Shown here: in pieces, positions 45,615 through 57,013 of the stretch | How the letters are laid out: each line of letters starts with the position of its first letter | How positions within the stretch are numbered: position 1 is the first letter of the stretch | The notes under the pieces: generated by a model | Seen by the model: only the letters and a program-made list of their open reading frames with translations | Database searches by the model: none | Told to the model about the DNA's origin: nothing | Made by a program: the position numbers and the translations under genes | Assembly (NCBI GenBank): GCA_021234155.1 | Contig: JAJEKV010000111.1 | Coordinates: forward strand, 1,866,968-1,930,967 | Origin: Isoetes taiwanensis | Taxonomy: Eukaryota > Streptophyta > Lycopodiopsida > Isoetales > Isoetaceae | Reading direction: 5' to 3' | DNA: 64,000 nt

Positions 45615-46085
45615 CAGGAACAAGCTTGTAGCTATTGCATCAATTCGCACGGGGTCCTACAGGCTACGGATTGAGACAGATAGATGGGAGCGGCCGCAAT
45701 TGCCGCGAGAAGCGAGACTATGTGCCTGTTGCCAGTTACAGGTTATTGAAGATGAAAGACATACTCTTCTGAGTTGCCCTGCTTTTGAGATAGTCCGGAA
45801 TCATTTTTCGACCTTAGCATTCCAGTCCACGCTTCCACAACTTCTCAGCGCACCATCTGTGCATGACTTGGCATTATACATACTTGAGGTTCTAGATAAA
45901 CGTCTGCAATTACTGAGCCCTCAGTAGTCATTATCTAAGCTTGTCTAGTATCATCATTACTGCAAAGGTTTTTCCCTTGAAAACCTTTCGAGGCAGGGGT
46001 TTTTTAATCCTAGTAGTAATGATTGTACTAGCACATTGTATGGGTAAAACTATTCTATTCTATTCTATTCTATTCTATTCTATTC
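45615..46085 (+). mobile_element. LINE-5 fragment with (TATTC)n tail
   Basis: The frame to 45927 reads KLVAIASIRTGSYRLRIETD, then LCACCQLQVIEDERHTLLSC and LALYILEVLDKRLQLLS. This is a Cys-Cys-His-Cys zinc module at the end of a LINE ORF2. It matches the fragment at 62703-63210. The 3' end is not poly(A) but seven TATTC units (46051-46085). The rest of the element is missing (5' truncation). Confidence 0.7.
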
Positions 46086-46094
46086 TATTTCAAA

Positions 46095-47640
46095 GTCGAA
46101 ATGCATCTTTCCCTCCTCCATGAGTTCAATTCAATTTTAACATTTTAAGATTTTAAACATTCATAGCACTTTATCTCTCTCGCTCTTAATAGTTTAGATT
46201 TGTAGTCCTCTCTCCCTAGCAACAATGCAACGAAACAGACTTCTTCTGTAACAATATGCCATGAAGACCGTATTAAATATGCACAATGATTCAAAGTTGA
46301 AATGCATCCCTCCCTCCGAATCGGTTCAATTCAACTATCACTTTTTAAAGTTTGAAACAATAACACGTTCTTCCACAATAGTTCAGATGCATACTCATGT
46401 CTCTCTAGCAACAAACACAATGAAAGACACACTTCAATATAATACCTGCATTTATAGGTAAGTCTCTCTAGCAACAAAGCAACTAAATGAACACTTCCAC
46501 TGGTAACTACATGCAATTCCCGATATAATACATTGTAGGTAGACATTAAAAGGCGCTTCACGTATTTATCCCCCATCCAAATCACTACTAAAGCCATGAT
46601 TCATCATTTCAGTCTTCACTGCTAGACCATGTCCTTGCATAATTTGGATCATACAAACTTCTTCACGGCCTTTGTTATCTTAGACAATCACATTTAACAC
46701 CACATAATGTGCCTTGCAACATGGAAACAGTTGTAGCCACATTGAGAATAAGTACATGTTTATAAAAACTCGATGCAGGTACATTAGATTCTTTGCTTGC
46801 TGGATTTCCTTACACATGTTGTATTCTATGACTTCAAGTTGGGCATTCGAGCATCTAAATGTGCAATAGTAAAGGTATATGCCTAATCTGCAATATATAT
46901 TTAAGTGCAGGCCTGGCAATGCAATAGATATGCATTTGTCAATGTTACCTCAATTTCGTCAACATTACCATGTGTAGGCATTTTATAGCAACAACACATG
47001 CAACACCACCATGTGTAAGCTTTATGGCAACAAGATCCCATGTGTTTATAAGAAACTCAATCGTAAATTTGGTATATAGGCATCCCGTCACTACTCCAAA
47101 ATGATAACATTATTTGACATCTAATGGGATGTCCAAAGAGGTGGGCTAGCAGTGTCAGCAGTTACTACGACAACAAATAGTTTGCGCCATGATTTAATCT
47201 CAATATTGTTACTAATATTATAGCAAGTTAAAAATAGAAAACATAAATAAATATCCCATCTCTTTTCAAAGAAGTTCCACAACTATAATGCATTTTATTG
47301 GATGGCAACTGCATGATTTGCATCTAAGGTGTTATTCCACTCTAGACAGTTTTCACCTATAATTCTTCCATGTTCATGTAATAATCATCTACAAATCTCT
47401 CTTTGCAAATCAGAGAACGTGGAGCACTTTATGAAAACATGCTTAGAGCATATGCAAGCATCTCATAATTACAAGTAATTCTACTCAACAAATAATGGAG
47501 CCCAAGAATTCTAACTTCCCATGTTAGATATTATTGTTCCAAACTCATAGTTTCATAGATATTTTTTAATGTAGTCGTCATTCAGGCTTACCATCTTTCA
47601 ACCATGAGACACTTGGTTTATGAAACAACAAACTCTTCAA
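46095..47640. other. Helitron A 3' interior, AT-rich, no genes
   Basis: Nothing coding was recognised. A weak duplication of AAAGT(C/T)GAAATGCATC...CCCTCC followed by GGTTCAATTCAA-like text occurs near 46095 and 46291 (period about 196). Confidence 0.4.
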
Positions 47641-47670
47641 ATTATTACCTCTTCAAATCATTACTAGGCC

Positions 47671-47695
47671 CGGCAACGCCGGGTACCATAACTAG
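47671..47695 (+). other. Helitron A 3' terminal hairpin and CTAG
   Basis: A 6-bp GC stem with loop AAC, then 12 nt ending CTAG, with T as the flanking base. This is the canonical Helitron terminator structure. Confidence 0.93.
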
Positions 47696-49162
47696 TGCTA
47701 AATTAATTATTAAAGGTTAATTACCTATAATTAAGGAAATAATATCTAATTGACTTAATTAGGATAATAGATTAACTAGGAAGGTGCCACTTGGCCAAAT
47801 TCGATTGGCCAGCAGGAAATGCTAACTTGGGGCATCAAGTTGGACCCCTACCCCATAGTGCCCCAAAATCGAGCCAGGAGGAGGAGCTGTTGAGCGCCCC
47901 AGTTGTTGCTGAACGCCCAAGTTGTTGCTGAACACCCAAGTTGCTGAAAGATGGAAGTGCCCCATGATAACGGATCTAGCAGAAACTCGGGTTAGTGGGT
48001 AGTCTAGCTTGAGCTTCTAGGATAGCGCCTCATTTAGTCTTCTCTGGTTATCTTTGTTAAGATTAACCCTTCTTTGATATTTAAGATTATATTTCAATTA
48101 TGCATTATGCTCTGTTAAGTAAGGATGGATGAATCTATGAAAGTATCTCTGTTAGCTTAGTAAAGCTTGTGGATTAAAGGGGGGTAGAGACCTCGGCCTT
48201 ATGCTCTTAGTATGCTCCTAGTAGTTCCCCTAGTACCCGGTAAATGCGACCTGTGCACAAGAGACCACCGAGCCGTGGATGCAATGGAATTGCTTAGAAC
48301 CGTAGAAGGGACTAAAGTGGTGAAGTGGGGTGGGGTCTTGCACCTAACATAAAAGGCTCCCGGGACTCCGTGTTGGGCTAGGGCCTAATAGCAGTCACAC
48401 ATAGAGGGCGGGGTATGGGTCCGACACTCCACGGGTGTTGTTGTGACCCGTGATGGGGCATCCCGTACTTTGAAGATAAAGTTAGGGGAGTAGGAGATGC
48501 ACGGATCGGGGGTCGCTGATGCTGGCGTATTCTCTAGCTCACCCATGGATCCGTGTGATCCCGCAAGGGGACACTTCCCCGACCTGCCTCATTGGACCAA
48601 GTCTTCATGAAACCCGGAGTAGGCTCGAAGGGGTGATACCTTGAGTCCGCGTCTTGGAAGGCTATAGTGATGCCATAAGCGTGATTCGACTCATCCGCAA
48701 AGTGTGCTGGGGAGGGGCGGATGGAGTGGGACAACCCTAGCCGATGTTCTATGCCGCCCAACGCCATGCCAAGATTCTGGTCTGCCGATCTCTTGAGACT
48801 TAGCCGTCGGTCGATCCTCACTCGAGTCCGGAGCCAGGGTAGAACCATGGGGTTTGGGATGTTTTCTCTAGTATTAAATGCATCTTCTCTGTTATTATCA
48901 GTTGGATGGATGTGCCACCCTTCGTGGTGGTTATTTATGATATGATTATGCAGTATGCTAACCTTATATGCACGCTTCCGCGACGTAGGAGTCCCATTGA
49001 AGGCGTGGGCCGAATGACACCTCTGTGTCCTTCACTCGAGCATCTTTCTATAGATGGCCCGAGTTAGACGGAGGGCCCTACTCATGGCGAGTTGGTTGCC
49101 ATGGGAGGGGAAGTCCCCGTATGTATACGTCCGAGTGTCGTATATGTTCTGGGAGCGTCACA
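47696..49162 (+). repeat. Chromovirus 3' LTR, second part
   Basis: It continues the LTR from TGCTAAATTAATTATTAAAGG to GGGAGCGTCACA. With the first part it totals 1589 bp, against 1570 for the 5' LTR. It is followed by GATAC and LINE-3 sequence. Frames seen on either strand here are not genes. Confidence 0.92.
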
Positions 49163-49167
49163 GATAC

Positions 49168-49888
49168 TTTACCTCCTTCTGACAAATGGGCACTGAAGCT
49201 TTAGGGTTCTTGTTGGCGCTCCGTCTGGACATGGACTTGGAACTCTCTCCCCCCACCAAAGGTTAGGGTTCTCTTGTGGCAAGTGGTGCACCGCTGCATT
49301 AGGGTAAATGTTCTGGTGCATAGATTTAAGCCAGCGGTGAGTTTTCTTTGCCCCTGTTGTGGCTCTCATGGGGAGTCCATTGAACATTGTCTAGTCTTGT
49401 GCCCACATTTGCAAGCTGCATGGGATTGGGTCAGAGCATTGTTCCGGATCAGGATGTGTAGCCAGAAGATACTTCTTCATGTGTTTCCAGCTTCATGGTC
49501 CTCTCCTAAGAAGCAGGCTTTCCATCTGTGTAAGGCGTGGTTGGTTTGGTTAATTTGGAAACGACGGCGTTTATGGATTTTTCAAGGGACTCAGCAACCT
49601 GCAGCCTCTCTAGTTCAACGACTCAGACATAAGCTATTCCAGAGTTTTCTTGTGTTTACTGGCCTAGAGGAGACAAAGTTTTGCATCTGGCGAGATATTT
49701 TGCACATTGTAAATGCGAATGGGGAGTTTGTACAGTGATTACTAGAGGCGATTGTTTACGCTCTAGTTTTTTAGTATGGAGTGCTGAGGTGTCTTTGTCC
49801 CTTCGGGGCATTCTTTTTCCTCACTACTCGTCTTGTATCATTGCCATTCTTTTAATATAAGTGTCTCAGTTCTTCAAAAAAAAAAAAA
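49168..49888 (+). mobile_element. LINE-3, right part with zf-RVT tail and poly(A)
   Basis: The frame 49274-49738 reads LLWQVVHRCIRVNVLVHRF, then LCPCCGSHGESIEHCLVLC (zinc module), AWDWVRALF and KAWLVWLIWKRRRLWIF, ending TGA 49736. A 3' UTR and A run (49877-49888) follow. It joins in orientation and content to 20109-21193. Confidence 0.8.
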
Positions 49889-51361
49889 CAATTCTATTGA
49901 TGATTAATCATTATGAAATATTACACGGACTATGCACTTAAAAATACAATGATGATTAATCACTATGAAATATCATACTAATTATGCATGTAAAATTACA
50001 CTGTCAATAAACCAAAGATAATAGATGTGATCAGATACCATTTCAATAAACTTGATTTGTTAACCAATAGCACATATCGTATATTTAAGTTGTCATGAAA
50101 ACCGGCTATAATTATCATCTTTCAGTACCATGTTCCAAAACAATATATGTTTGTCACATTAAGCAAGTTGTCATGAAAACCAGCTAATTATCATCTTTCA
50201 ATACCATGTTCCAAAACAATATATGTTTGTCACATTAAGCAAGTTGTCATGAAAACCAGCTATAATTATCATCTTTCAGTACCATGTTCCAAAACAATAT
50301 ATGTTTGTCACATTAAGCAATTGCATTGGTAAACTGTATTGTATAACTAGACATGGTTTGTAAACTTTTTGGCCCACAAATCGATATTGATTTTATGAAT
50401 TGTTTTTTATTATGAAATCATTAAACAAAAATCATACTAATTCAATTTTGGGGGCCTTGTGTCTGATATGGAACGCAGTCTAAACAGAATTTAAGAAGAA
50501 ACACAAGCTAATAGTCATTATTGCATCGACCTGATTATGGGAAGACCTTATTCAAGGAGAATATATTCCATGAAAGGAAACATAGAATGAGGAGATCCAA
50601 GAAGAAAAACAACCAAATTCTTCAAAGCATCGAATCGATTTGGGTCCACCAGAAATCGAGAAGAAAAGAACCAGGAGAGTTGAGATAGAAGATGCAACGG
50701 CGGTGAGGAGATAGGAGATGCACAGACATGAAAAGAGGGAATCGCAAGAGAACGGTGCTTTCCTTCATAACTTCCACAAGAGATAATCTAACGGCCCACA
50801 ACAAACATAACAAAATCAATGCCTAAGATGGCGCACAGACTATCCTAAAACTCCTTTAGTATTAGATATAGATGCTTGCTAAACTATGCATAAATGACGG
50901 GTCTCCGATGCCCGCTGCAGATATGACTGTAGTTGATTGGATGTATTTGTAGATATGATCTCTCATCAAACAAATTGAAGGTTTCTTTTCGTAGATCCAA
51001 GCCTGAGAGAAGACACACATGCATTTTGGCAAGCTAAAACCTACAAACCTCAAAAAATTGTTGTCCTTTCCCTTCTTCTAACTCCAAACACCCTTGAAAA
51101 ATCTCAAAAAGCTCTCTTCCCAATCCCGATCCATCCAGGTTGTCGATTCTATGCATGAAATTCAATTCTCAGGCAGACGATTCGCATGTGTAGAGTGCAG
51201 CATAATAATGGTTGGGATGAATGCAAACTAATCTGCGGAATGTATGGGATGAATGCGAAATGTCTGCGGAATGTCGGCGATGAAAAGAAGAGGTCTTTCC
51301 TAATCCTCTTTGTTCTAGGCCGCCCATCCAAGGTCAATGCTATTTGTTTAACCCTTCTTAA
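49889..51361. other. Spacer and left flank of Helitron C
   Basis: No gene. A two-copy ~57-bp duplication lies at about 49898-49990 (GATGATTAATCA...ATGAAATAT) and a three-copy array at 50087-50320. From about 51280 the sequence matches 63796-63880, which marks it as part of the older Helitron C. The 5' end of C was not located. Confidence 0.5.
50087..50320. repeat. Three-copy ~78-bp tandem repeat
   Basis: Copies start at 50087, 50165 and 50241 with AAGTTGTCATGAAAACC and include CCATGTTCCAAAACAATATA. They are nearly identical, differing by a few bases and small indels, so the duplication is fairly recent. Confidence 0.92.
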
Positions 51362-51639
51362 TCAACTCTTTTAATTTGGGTTTTTTCGGTTTGGTGAGAA
51401 ACCTTTTTGGAATTTTTTTAAGCTATTTTTCTAAGGTTTCATGGTGTTTTGGGTGCCGGAATAGATTCCGGAATACCAAAACAGCAAAAATCAAGGAATT
51501 TTATTTCGTATATGGATCATTTCCTTTCTTATCCGAAAGCAGATGGCAAGAGGAATGCATGCCACGGTTCACGGTTATTGGGATGCCATATTTTTTGTTT
51601 ACGTTTCTTCCATTTCCGGCCTTCTAGAGACTTCGATTA

Positions 51640-53910
51640 GTCTCTTAAATGAGACCTATTTTTGTATCAGGTCAGCCCTTCTTTCAGACATATCTTCTTC
51701 GAGATTGATGCCTTAACGTCACCAGGAGCTAGCGTCCTTTCTAAAAGCAGGGAATTGTGCCAGGATCGGTGCATCAAGAGGTTAGCATATTTGATGAGAG
51801 CATTTAGGGCTTTTATTTTCTCCGAGGGATTAACCGTCTTTTCTGATTTCACTTTTGTTGTATCCTGGACATGCGAAGATTGTCTTAACATAAGTCCATG
51901 ATGGTAGACATGCCTGGAACCATTTGGGAACAGATAGTCTGATTGTTTTGGCCATGCTTTCCATAAACGACATGGCAACTAGGAAAATTGTTTATACCTC
52001 TTAAATACACCAAGCAGCAGCTTTTGTCTTGAAAGTATTGGATATTTAATTTGTAGTCATAAGTTGCTACACAGACTATGCCGAAGAGAATATTTTTGTT
52101 GTTTCCTATTGATGGGCATTAATAGAGGTTTGATACATGTAATGGAAGTTCTTGATATATGTAAATGCATTTTTTAATGCTTGACTGCATTTTGTACCCA
52201 TTTGGGTATTGCACAGGTGGATTTATACAAATCTAATTGAAGGAAGAAGTTAAATTGCTAAGGATTTTCAGCCTTACTACTGTGGCTATGCCTACATACG
52301 ACGACGGTTCCGAATACATTCAAAAAAGTATGTCGGAAGGAGCTAAGGAGCTGTTGACATTCAATGGTCGGATGCCTTCATATTGAAACTGTATAACATG
52401 TTAGATATAGCTTTCACAGATGGTTTATAGGTTTGTCCCATAGTACAATTGCAAAGATTGAATGTTTAGCTCATGTGCTTTGCCTTTTCTGGCAGGTAAT
52501 ACAGGCCCGTCCAGATGTTTATATAGGATGTCTGTGATGGAAGATTTTCCACAAATGAGGTTGGCTAGGTGATGCGTGAGTCGTCTTGATGTTGTGTTTG
52601 CATTCCATCTCTGATTTGGTTTGAAAATTGTGAATTGATATACAAATTTCTTGTTGAAATTATTGGTACTTCTTAAGCAGATCTTTAAAGATGGCGATTT
52701 CTAGACTTACTACAAGGAATGATTGAAGCGTTTGTCTCTGAGGCAAGTATTGTAAAAATATTTGCATGGATTAGAGCTTCTTAAATAATTTGTCATGCTC
52801 AACAATGTAACAATATAGAGACTTAGAGGGTGAGAGTAACAATGGGCTTTGCTCTCTAAAATGAGATTGCAAATTTTTGGGCAGCCTTGGGCACGTTGCC
52901 TATGGTAAAGAGCTATAGTACTGATATATGCATGTGCAGGGGTCGATGTTTGTATATCGGAGTGCATAGACCAAAAATATTCAAAGTTTGCATAAGGCAA
53001 TAGCTTTTCTAAGACTCTTGGTTTATTTCCCCAATGATCTTTTCTCAGTTGCATCTGTATAAAATAAGAAATACAGTGAATGAAATTTCTGGAGACATGC
53101 TTGCTTGAAGGAGCTTAAAGGATTGCACTATTGATTGGCCATTATTTACTTTACATCGAGATGCTTTAGCATACTGAGAGCATGCTTACTGAAGATGGTT
53201 TTGCATATTGAACAAGACTTTCTCTGCCCATTCCATAGAACATACTCAGGTAGCAGTCATATGAAAATTATGTTAACTAATTTGTGTCTTGCATTGTCTT
53301 CAATTGCAGTTGAAAAGCTCACTTTATTTATTTTCTAATTTCAATTTTATACAATGCATTCTTTAAATTTCTTTTATGTATGTGTTTTGTAAAATCTTAT
53401 GGCCAGCTATGCCTCCATCTTTATTTTTTGCGCTACGTTACAACGAGCTGTGAGTTATATTGCAGAAAAGATATTAGCCAGTTCGTACATGTCTGATATT
53501 GTTTGCCAAGTATGAATTTTGACAATGCTGAAGGCAAAGGCCTTATGCAATTTCTTGGCCTCAATTCATCATAGAAGAAAAAATCTGCATCCACCGTGAT
53601 AGAGCATCCACTGCGATAAAAGCTTCAGTGAGAAAAGTCGTTAATTTGCCATAATTCAAAATTTTGGTGCTACCCATATTGTTGGATCATAAGTTGTCGG
53701 TTGGACTTCTTACCTCCAATGTTGGTAGGGCTTTTTTATCTCCAATGCCAGCAGACTTTCAGGTTGGAATTTGCACAATTACAATGCTGGATGCAGCTGT
53801 ATATTACAGGTTAGTTTTTCTAATATACATTTCTGTCCGCCAACAAATGGCACGAGTAAGAGAGGTTCTTTGCATTTCGGGCAGATAAAACATTTGCCTT
53901 AAATACATGT
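51640..53910. other. Helitron D 5' interior, no identified gene
   Basis: Many short frames on both strands, none with a recognisable domain. Probably scrambled captured introns and exons. Confidence 0.4.
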
Positions 53911-53913
53911 GTT

Positions 53914-54030
53914 CAAATGGCCTCAATTGTACTATGTACAGAATCTCATCCTGTAACTGGGTTTATGCAAATGGCCTCATTGTACTGTGTATAGAATCTC
54001 ATCCCAAAACAGGGTGTATGCAAAGGCCCT
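53914..54030. repeat. ~54-bp tandem duplication in Helitron D
   Basis: Copies start at 53914 and 53968 with CAAATGGCCTCA and end in AGAATCTCATCC. A third, partial copy begins near 54020. Confidence 0.8.
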
Positions 54031-54183
54031 AGGGTAACGATATTTAGTTTTTTCACAATGTTTGTTGTGCAAATGCAACATTTACAAAGGAGATCTGTGT
54101 CCTTTGTTATTCAGGTTCATCAGAAGAATAATTTAGTTTTCGATGCAAACCTTTCAAGTATGTGAACATCTTCAATAGAGGCG

Positions 54184-54279
54184 TAACACAAAAACAATAG
54201 GCCCTACTAGGAGGTTGCATGCCAGAACACCTAACACAAAAACAATAGCCCCTACTAGGAGGTTGCATGCCACAACACA
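54184..54279. repeat. 48-bp tandem duplication in Helitron D
   Basis: Copies start at 54184 and 54232 with TAACACAAAAACAATAG and share ACTAGGAGGTTGCATGCCA. Confidence 0.9.
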
Positions 54280-54289
54280 ACATGAGCCT

Positions 54290-54480
54290 GGCCAATATTG
54301 TTAAAGCCAATTCTGGTTGCACTTGCTGGAAGTTAGAGACACTTTGTAAGGAAGGCCAATTGAAAGAAGCTATACATATCTTTGAGCATCTCAAAGTGGA
54401 AGATACCATCCATGCTTTTATGTTTTTTTGCATATATTTTCATTGAGACAAAGGAAGAACTGATATGACCCCACCTTTGT
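54290..54480 (+). pseudogene. Degenerate PPR-protein-like fragment captured in Helitron D
   Basis: The plus frame reads CWKLETLCKEGQLKEAIHIF, then EHLKVEDTIHAF before a TGA. This resembles the opening segment of plant PPR proteins (LCKEGRLKEALxIL pattern), which bind organellar RNA. The following sequence (KLAEDVHLFAKLDLLK in another frame) is only loosely similar. Short and decayed, so the call is tentative. Confidence 0.4.
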
Positions 54481-54557
54481 ATATCTCTAAGTAGCCAAAT
54501 TGGCAGAGGATGTACATCTTTTTGCAAAATTGGACCTCTTAAAGACGCTAAGAATAC

Positions 54558-54727
54558 AAACAAAAAGAGCATGTTGCAGGTTTTGAAGCAGAAACTTAGT
54601 TGAAAGCTTTCTCTCTAATTCTACTTATGTTCCAGCTAAGATAAACAAAAAGAGCATGTTGCAGGTTTTGAAGCAGAAACTTAGTTGAAAGCTTTCTCTC
54701 TAATTCTACTTATGTTCTAGCTAAGAT
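54558..54727. repeat. 85-bp tandem duplication in Helitron D
   Basis: Copies start at 54558 and 54643 with AAACAAAAAGAGCATG and run to CAGCTAAGAT and TAGCTAAGAT. Almost identical, so recent. Confidence 0.95.
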
Positions 54728-55550
54728 TGTATTTCAGAAAATGAAAAATACAAGCCTCTTGATACGTGCGTGCAAATCTCTACCAATAGACATGCATACC
54801 ATGGTCTTTAAGGGTGTCGAAAAGTAGGAATTCTTTTGGCAACAAGCACATTGGTTAATGATGATATGTTAATGATAAAAGTAAACGTATAAAATTCAAA
54901 ACATTTGAGTTGCAAGCTTTAAGTTGTTACTTAGTAGCACACAACAATCAAAACCATTTAGGAATTAGTGGATTGAAGGGCCAATGGTCTTCAATGTTGG
55001 TCATGATTTTGTGTTTTCTTGCTATGTCTTTTACCTAAAGACGTGTGCTTCATACTCAAAGGAACTAATTTCCCAACATGTATAGCTTTCTAAATTTTCC
55101 CGTTGGAATTGATGTAATATCATTCTTTTAGGTTCTTTAATTGCAACTTGGAAATCCCTAATTGTACTCTAATATTTTATGTCATTTCATCATATCAACA
55201 TAATTAGTACGACATAGACCAACATAAAATAGCATAGAAACTACATGTGCAAGACATACTCAAGACCATGTTCAACAAAATCTATTGTCTACTTATAGAG
55301 AAATAAGAGGCATCATATCATATAGTGCCAAAAGTTCAATGTAATGTCCTCGAGGCTTCAAGGGTTACAAAATGAAATACAAAGTGACGTGTTTTACTAT
55401 AACGTTCATTACTGATGTGACTACTTGAATTAGTGGCGCAGCAATTGTTCTAGATCAATGGCCTTCCAATCCTTGGACTGGCTATGTCTAGATAATTTTA
55501 GAAGCATAAATTTACCACTAGCATTAGCATTATCTTATCTTATTATTGGT
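54728..55550. other. Helitron D interior, no identified gene
   Basis: AT-rich, short frames only. Confidence 0.4.
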
Positions 55551-55559
55551 AGCCTTTTA

Positions 55560-55690
55560 ATATTTGGTTATTGTGTTTGGTGATGGGGCCTAGTCCCCAG
55601 GTTTTAGATGGGTTGTTGCCCTTGCATGTGCCGTCCCATAACCCGTTGGGTTCCCGTGGACGTAAAAATTCATCTTATCTTATCTTATCT
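55560..55690 (+). mobile_element. LINE-5-like 3' tail with (CTTAT)n
   Basis: GGGCCTAGTCCCCAGGTTTTAG and GGACGTAAAAATTCATCTTAT followed by repeated CTTAT units resemble the 3' end of the LINE-5 copy near 63180 (GAGGACGTTAAAATAT). Only the 3' tail is left. Confidence 0.45.
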
Positions 55691-56129
55691 TTTTAAAAAC
55701 TTTATACAAACGAAGGATAATTCTCTTTCTATATATCAAAAGGTATCTTAAAAATGACCATCCTTTTTGGATGAGAGACCTTGCATATTAACAGTTTAGA
55801 GGTTTTGGCACATGCCTACGTTCTTAGGTGCACTTACAATAAACTAATAGCAATTGGATTTGGATGCCATGTCCTTGGATAATTGCCCTCAATTCAAGAT
55901 TGCTAAACCACTTGCGTCGCTGAGAAATAAATCAACCAGTATATATTTTGAGGCAAGGAGTATATCATCTCTATACTCTAGCAAGGCAATGTACTTATGC
56001 CTACTCCTTCATGGTTGCCTATATCAAAATTGCAATATCATCTCCCTTCTTCTACACCCCCCTATCAAATATAGCAAGGCAATGCACTTCTATCTACTTC
56101 TTCATGGTTGCCTATGTTCAAATTGTACT

Positions 56130-56161
56130 TAAGTCCGGCCACGCCGGGCATCCATAAATAG
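56130..56161 (+). other. Helitron D 3' hairpin and ATAG terminus
   Basis: GC hairpin with loop CAC followed by an AT-rich 14-nt tail. The terminal tetranucleotide is ATAG, where Helitrons normally end in CTRR. Confidence 0.8.
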
Positions 56162-56261
56162 TAAATTAAAATGCTAGTTACCTACGAAACATTAGCTAAA
56201 ATAACAATTTTGCAATACACATCCCTCACCCAATAAACATAATACATTTGGGTTTCCCAAT

Positions 56262-56880
56262 TGATCTTGGAGATTTCGCAAATTTTTTTTACGAAAACAA
56301 ACAATGAAGATACACTGAGTCTTAGTGACAAAACCCTGCAAAGATTGCATGAAGACTTGCACCCATATACTGGTATTGATACCCTCAACCTAGAAGATGA
56401 AGAGGACATCAGAAATTTCCCGATTGAATTCATCAATCACCTCACACCTTCCGGAATGCCGCCTCACAAGCTCAATATCAAGGTGGGTGCAATAGTAATG
56501 TTATTTAGAAACATGTATCCTCAAGGTGGCCTATGCAACGGAACACGCTTGCGCATCACACACGCAACACAGAGAATCCTACGGGCTGAGATAGTCACGG
56601 ATGAATTTAGAGGGACCCCAGTCCTGTAGCCAAGAATCAACTTGACGCCATCTGATTCGCACATACCTTTCACCAAAAGACAATACCCAATCCGCTTAGC
56701 ATTCTCAATGATAATCAACAAGTCGTAAAGGTCAATCTCTGGAGACCGTCGGGCTTTACTTGCCAGCGCCAATTTTCGCCCATGGACAACTTTACGTTGC
56801 CCTCTCAAGGTGCACCTCACAGGACGGAGTTAAAATCGTCGTTACAGAAACGTCACGCTAGGGTGCATTGCGAAAAGACC
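56262..56880 (+). pseudogene. Helitron C Rep/helicase, C-terminal (PIF1-like) part
   Basis: The frame reads FPIEFINHLTPSGMPPHKLN, then KVGAIVMLFRNMYPQGGLCN and GTRLRI, the conserved end of Helitron PIF1-type helicases. After TAG at 56627 it continues [19 protein letters not shown], then shifts frame near 56728 into [20 protein letters not shown] and LYVALSRC, the last helicase motif, ending TAG at about 56861. Rep and the helicase N-terminus are not in the window. This domain would unwind DNA during rolling-circle transposition. One stop and one frameshift make it a relic. Confidence 0.88.
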
Positions 56881-57013
56881 ATCGAACATATACCCCGAAC
56901 GTTGTGTATAAAGAGGCACTTATATAAACATGGTATTTGATCAGCATTTTTGAATAAAACATCTTTTAAACAGTTCTTTGAAATTGATGGCTTTTAAAGG
57001 TTTTATAGAGTAA

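Larger units (their letters stand above)
40645..47695 (+). mobile_element. Helitron A (7.05 kb), inserted between A and T of the 3' LTR
   Basis: The 5' end is TCTACTTTGTTAATTTGG. The 3' end is a hairpin CCCGGC-AAC-GCCGGG followed by TACCATAACTAG. The preceding base is A (40644) and the next is T (47696). Removing the element recreates GCTATGCTAAATT exactly as in the 5' LTR, so both ends are fixed to the base. No Rep/helicase gene is inside, so it is non-autonomous. It carries captured gene pieces (44973-45149), a LINE-5 fragment, and Helitron B1. Confidence 0.95.
21199..49162 (+). mobile_element. Ty3/gypsy chromovirus with extra ORFs, host of nested LINE-2 and Helitron A
   Basis: Order on the plus strand: 5' LTR, primer-binding site, three extra ORFs (A, B, C), gag, protease, RT, RNase H, integrase, chromodomain, LINE-2 insertion, polypurine tract, and 3' LTR split by Helitron A. 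Integrase follows RNase H and a chromodomain closes pol, which defines a chromovirus. Removing the nested elements leaves roughly 13.5 kb, long for this group because about 5 kb of extra coding sequence sits before gag. Stops and frameshifts occur in every ORF, so this copy cannot move alone. Confidence 0.9.
51362..56161 (+). mobile_element. Helitron D (4.8 kb), inserted into Helitron C
   Basis: The 5' end TCAACTCTTTTAATTTGG is related to that of Helitron A. The 3' end has a hairpin CCGGC-CAC-GCCGG and CATCCATAAATAG, with ATAG in place of CTAG. It lies between A (51361) and T (56162). At 63872 onward an uninterrupted copy of the target reads CTTCTTAATAC then TTAATTAAAATGC, confirming the junction. 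No Rep/helicase is inside. It contains degenerate host-derived pieces and three tandem duplications. Confidence 0.88.

Noticed and set aside
48534-48848. 104-codon minus-strand frame
   Set aside because: It lies wholly in the chromovirus 3' LTR and is not kept open in the 5' LTR copy.
20040-49900. Target duplication for LINE-3 from similar AATT(G/C)TATTGAT words at both ends
   Set aside because: The match is short and inexact, and similar words also occur in the local tandem duplication at 19961-20096.
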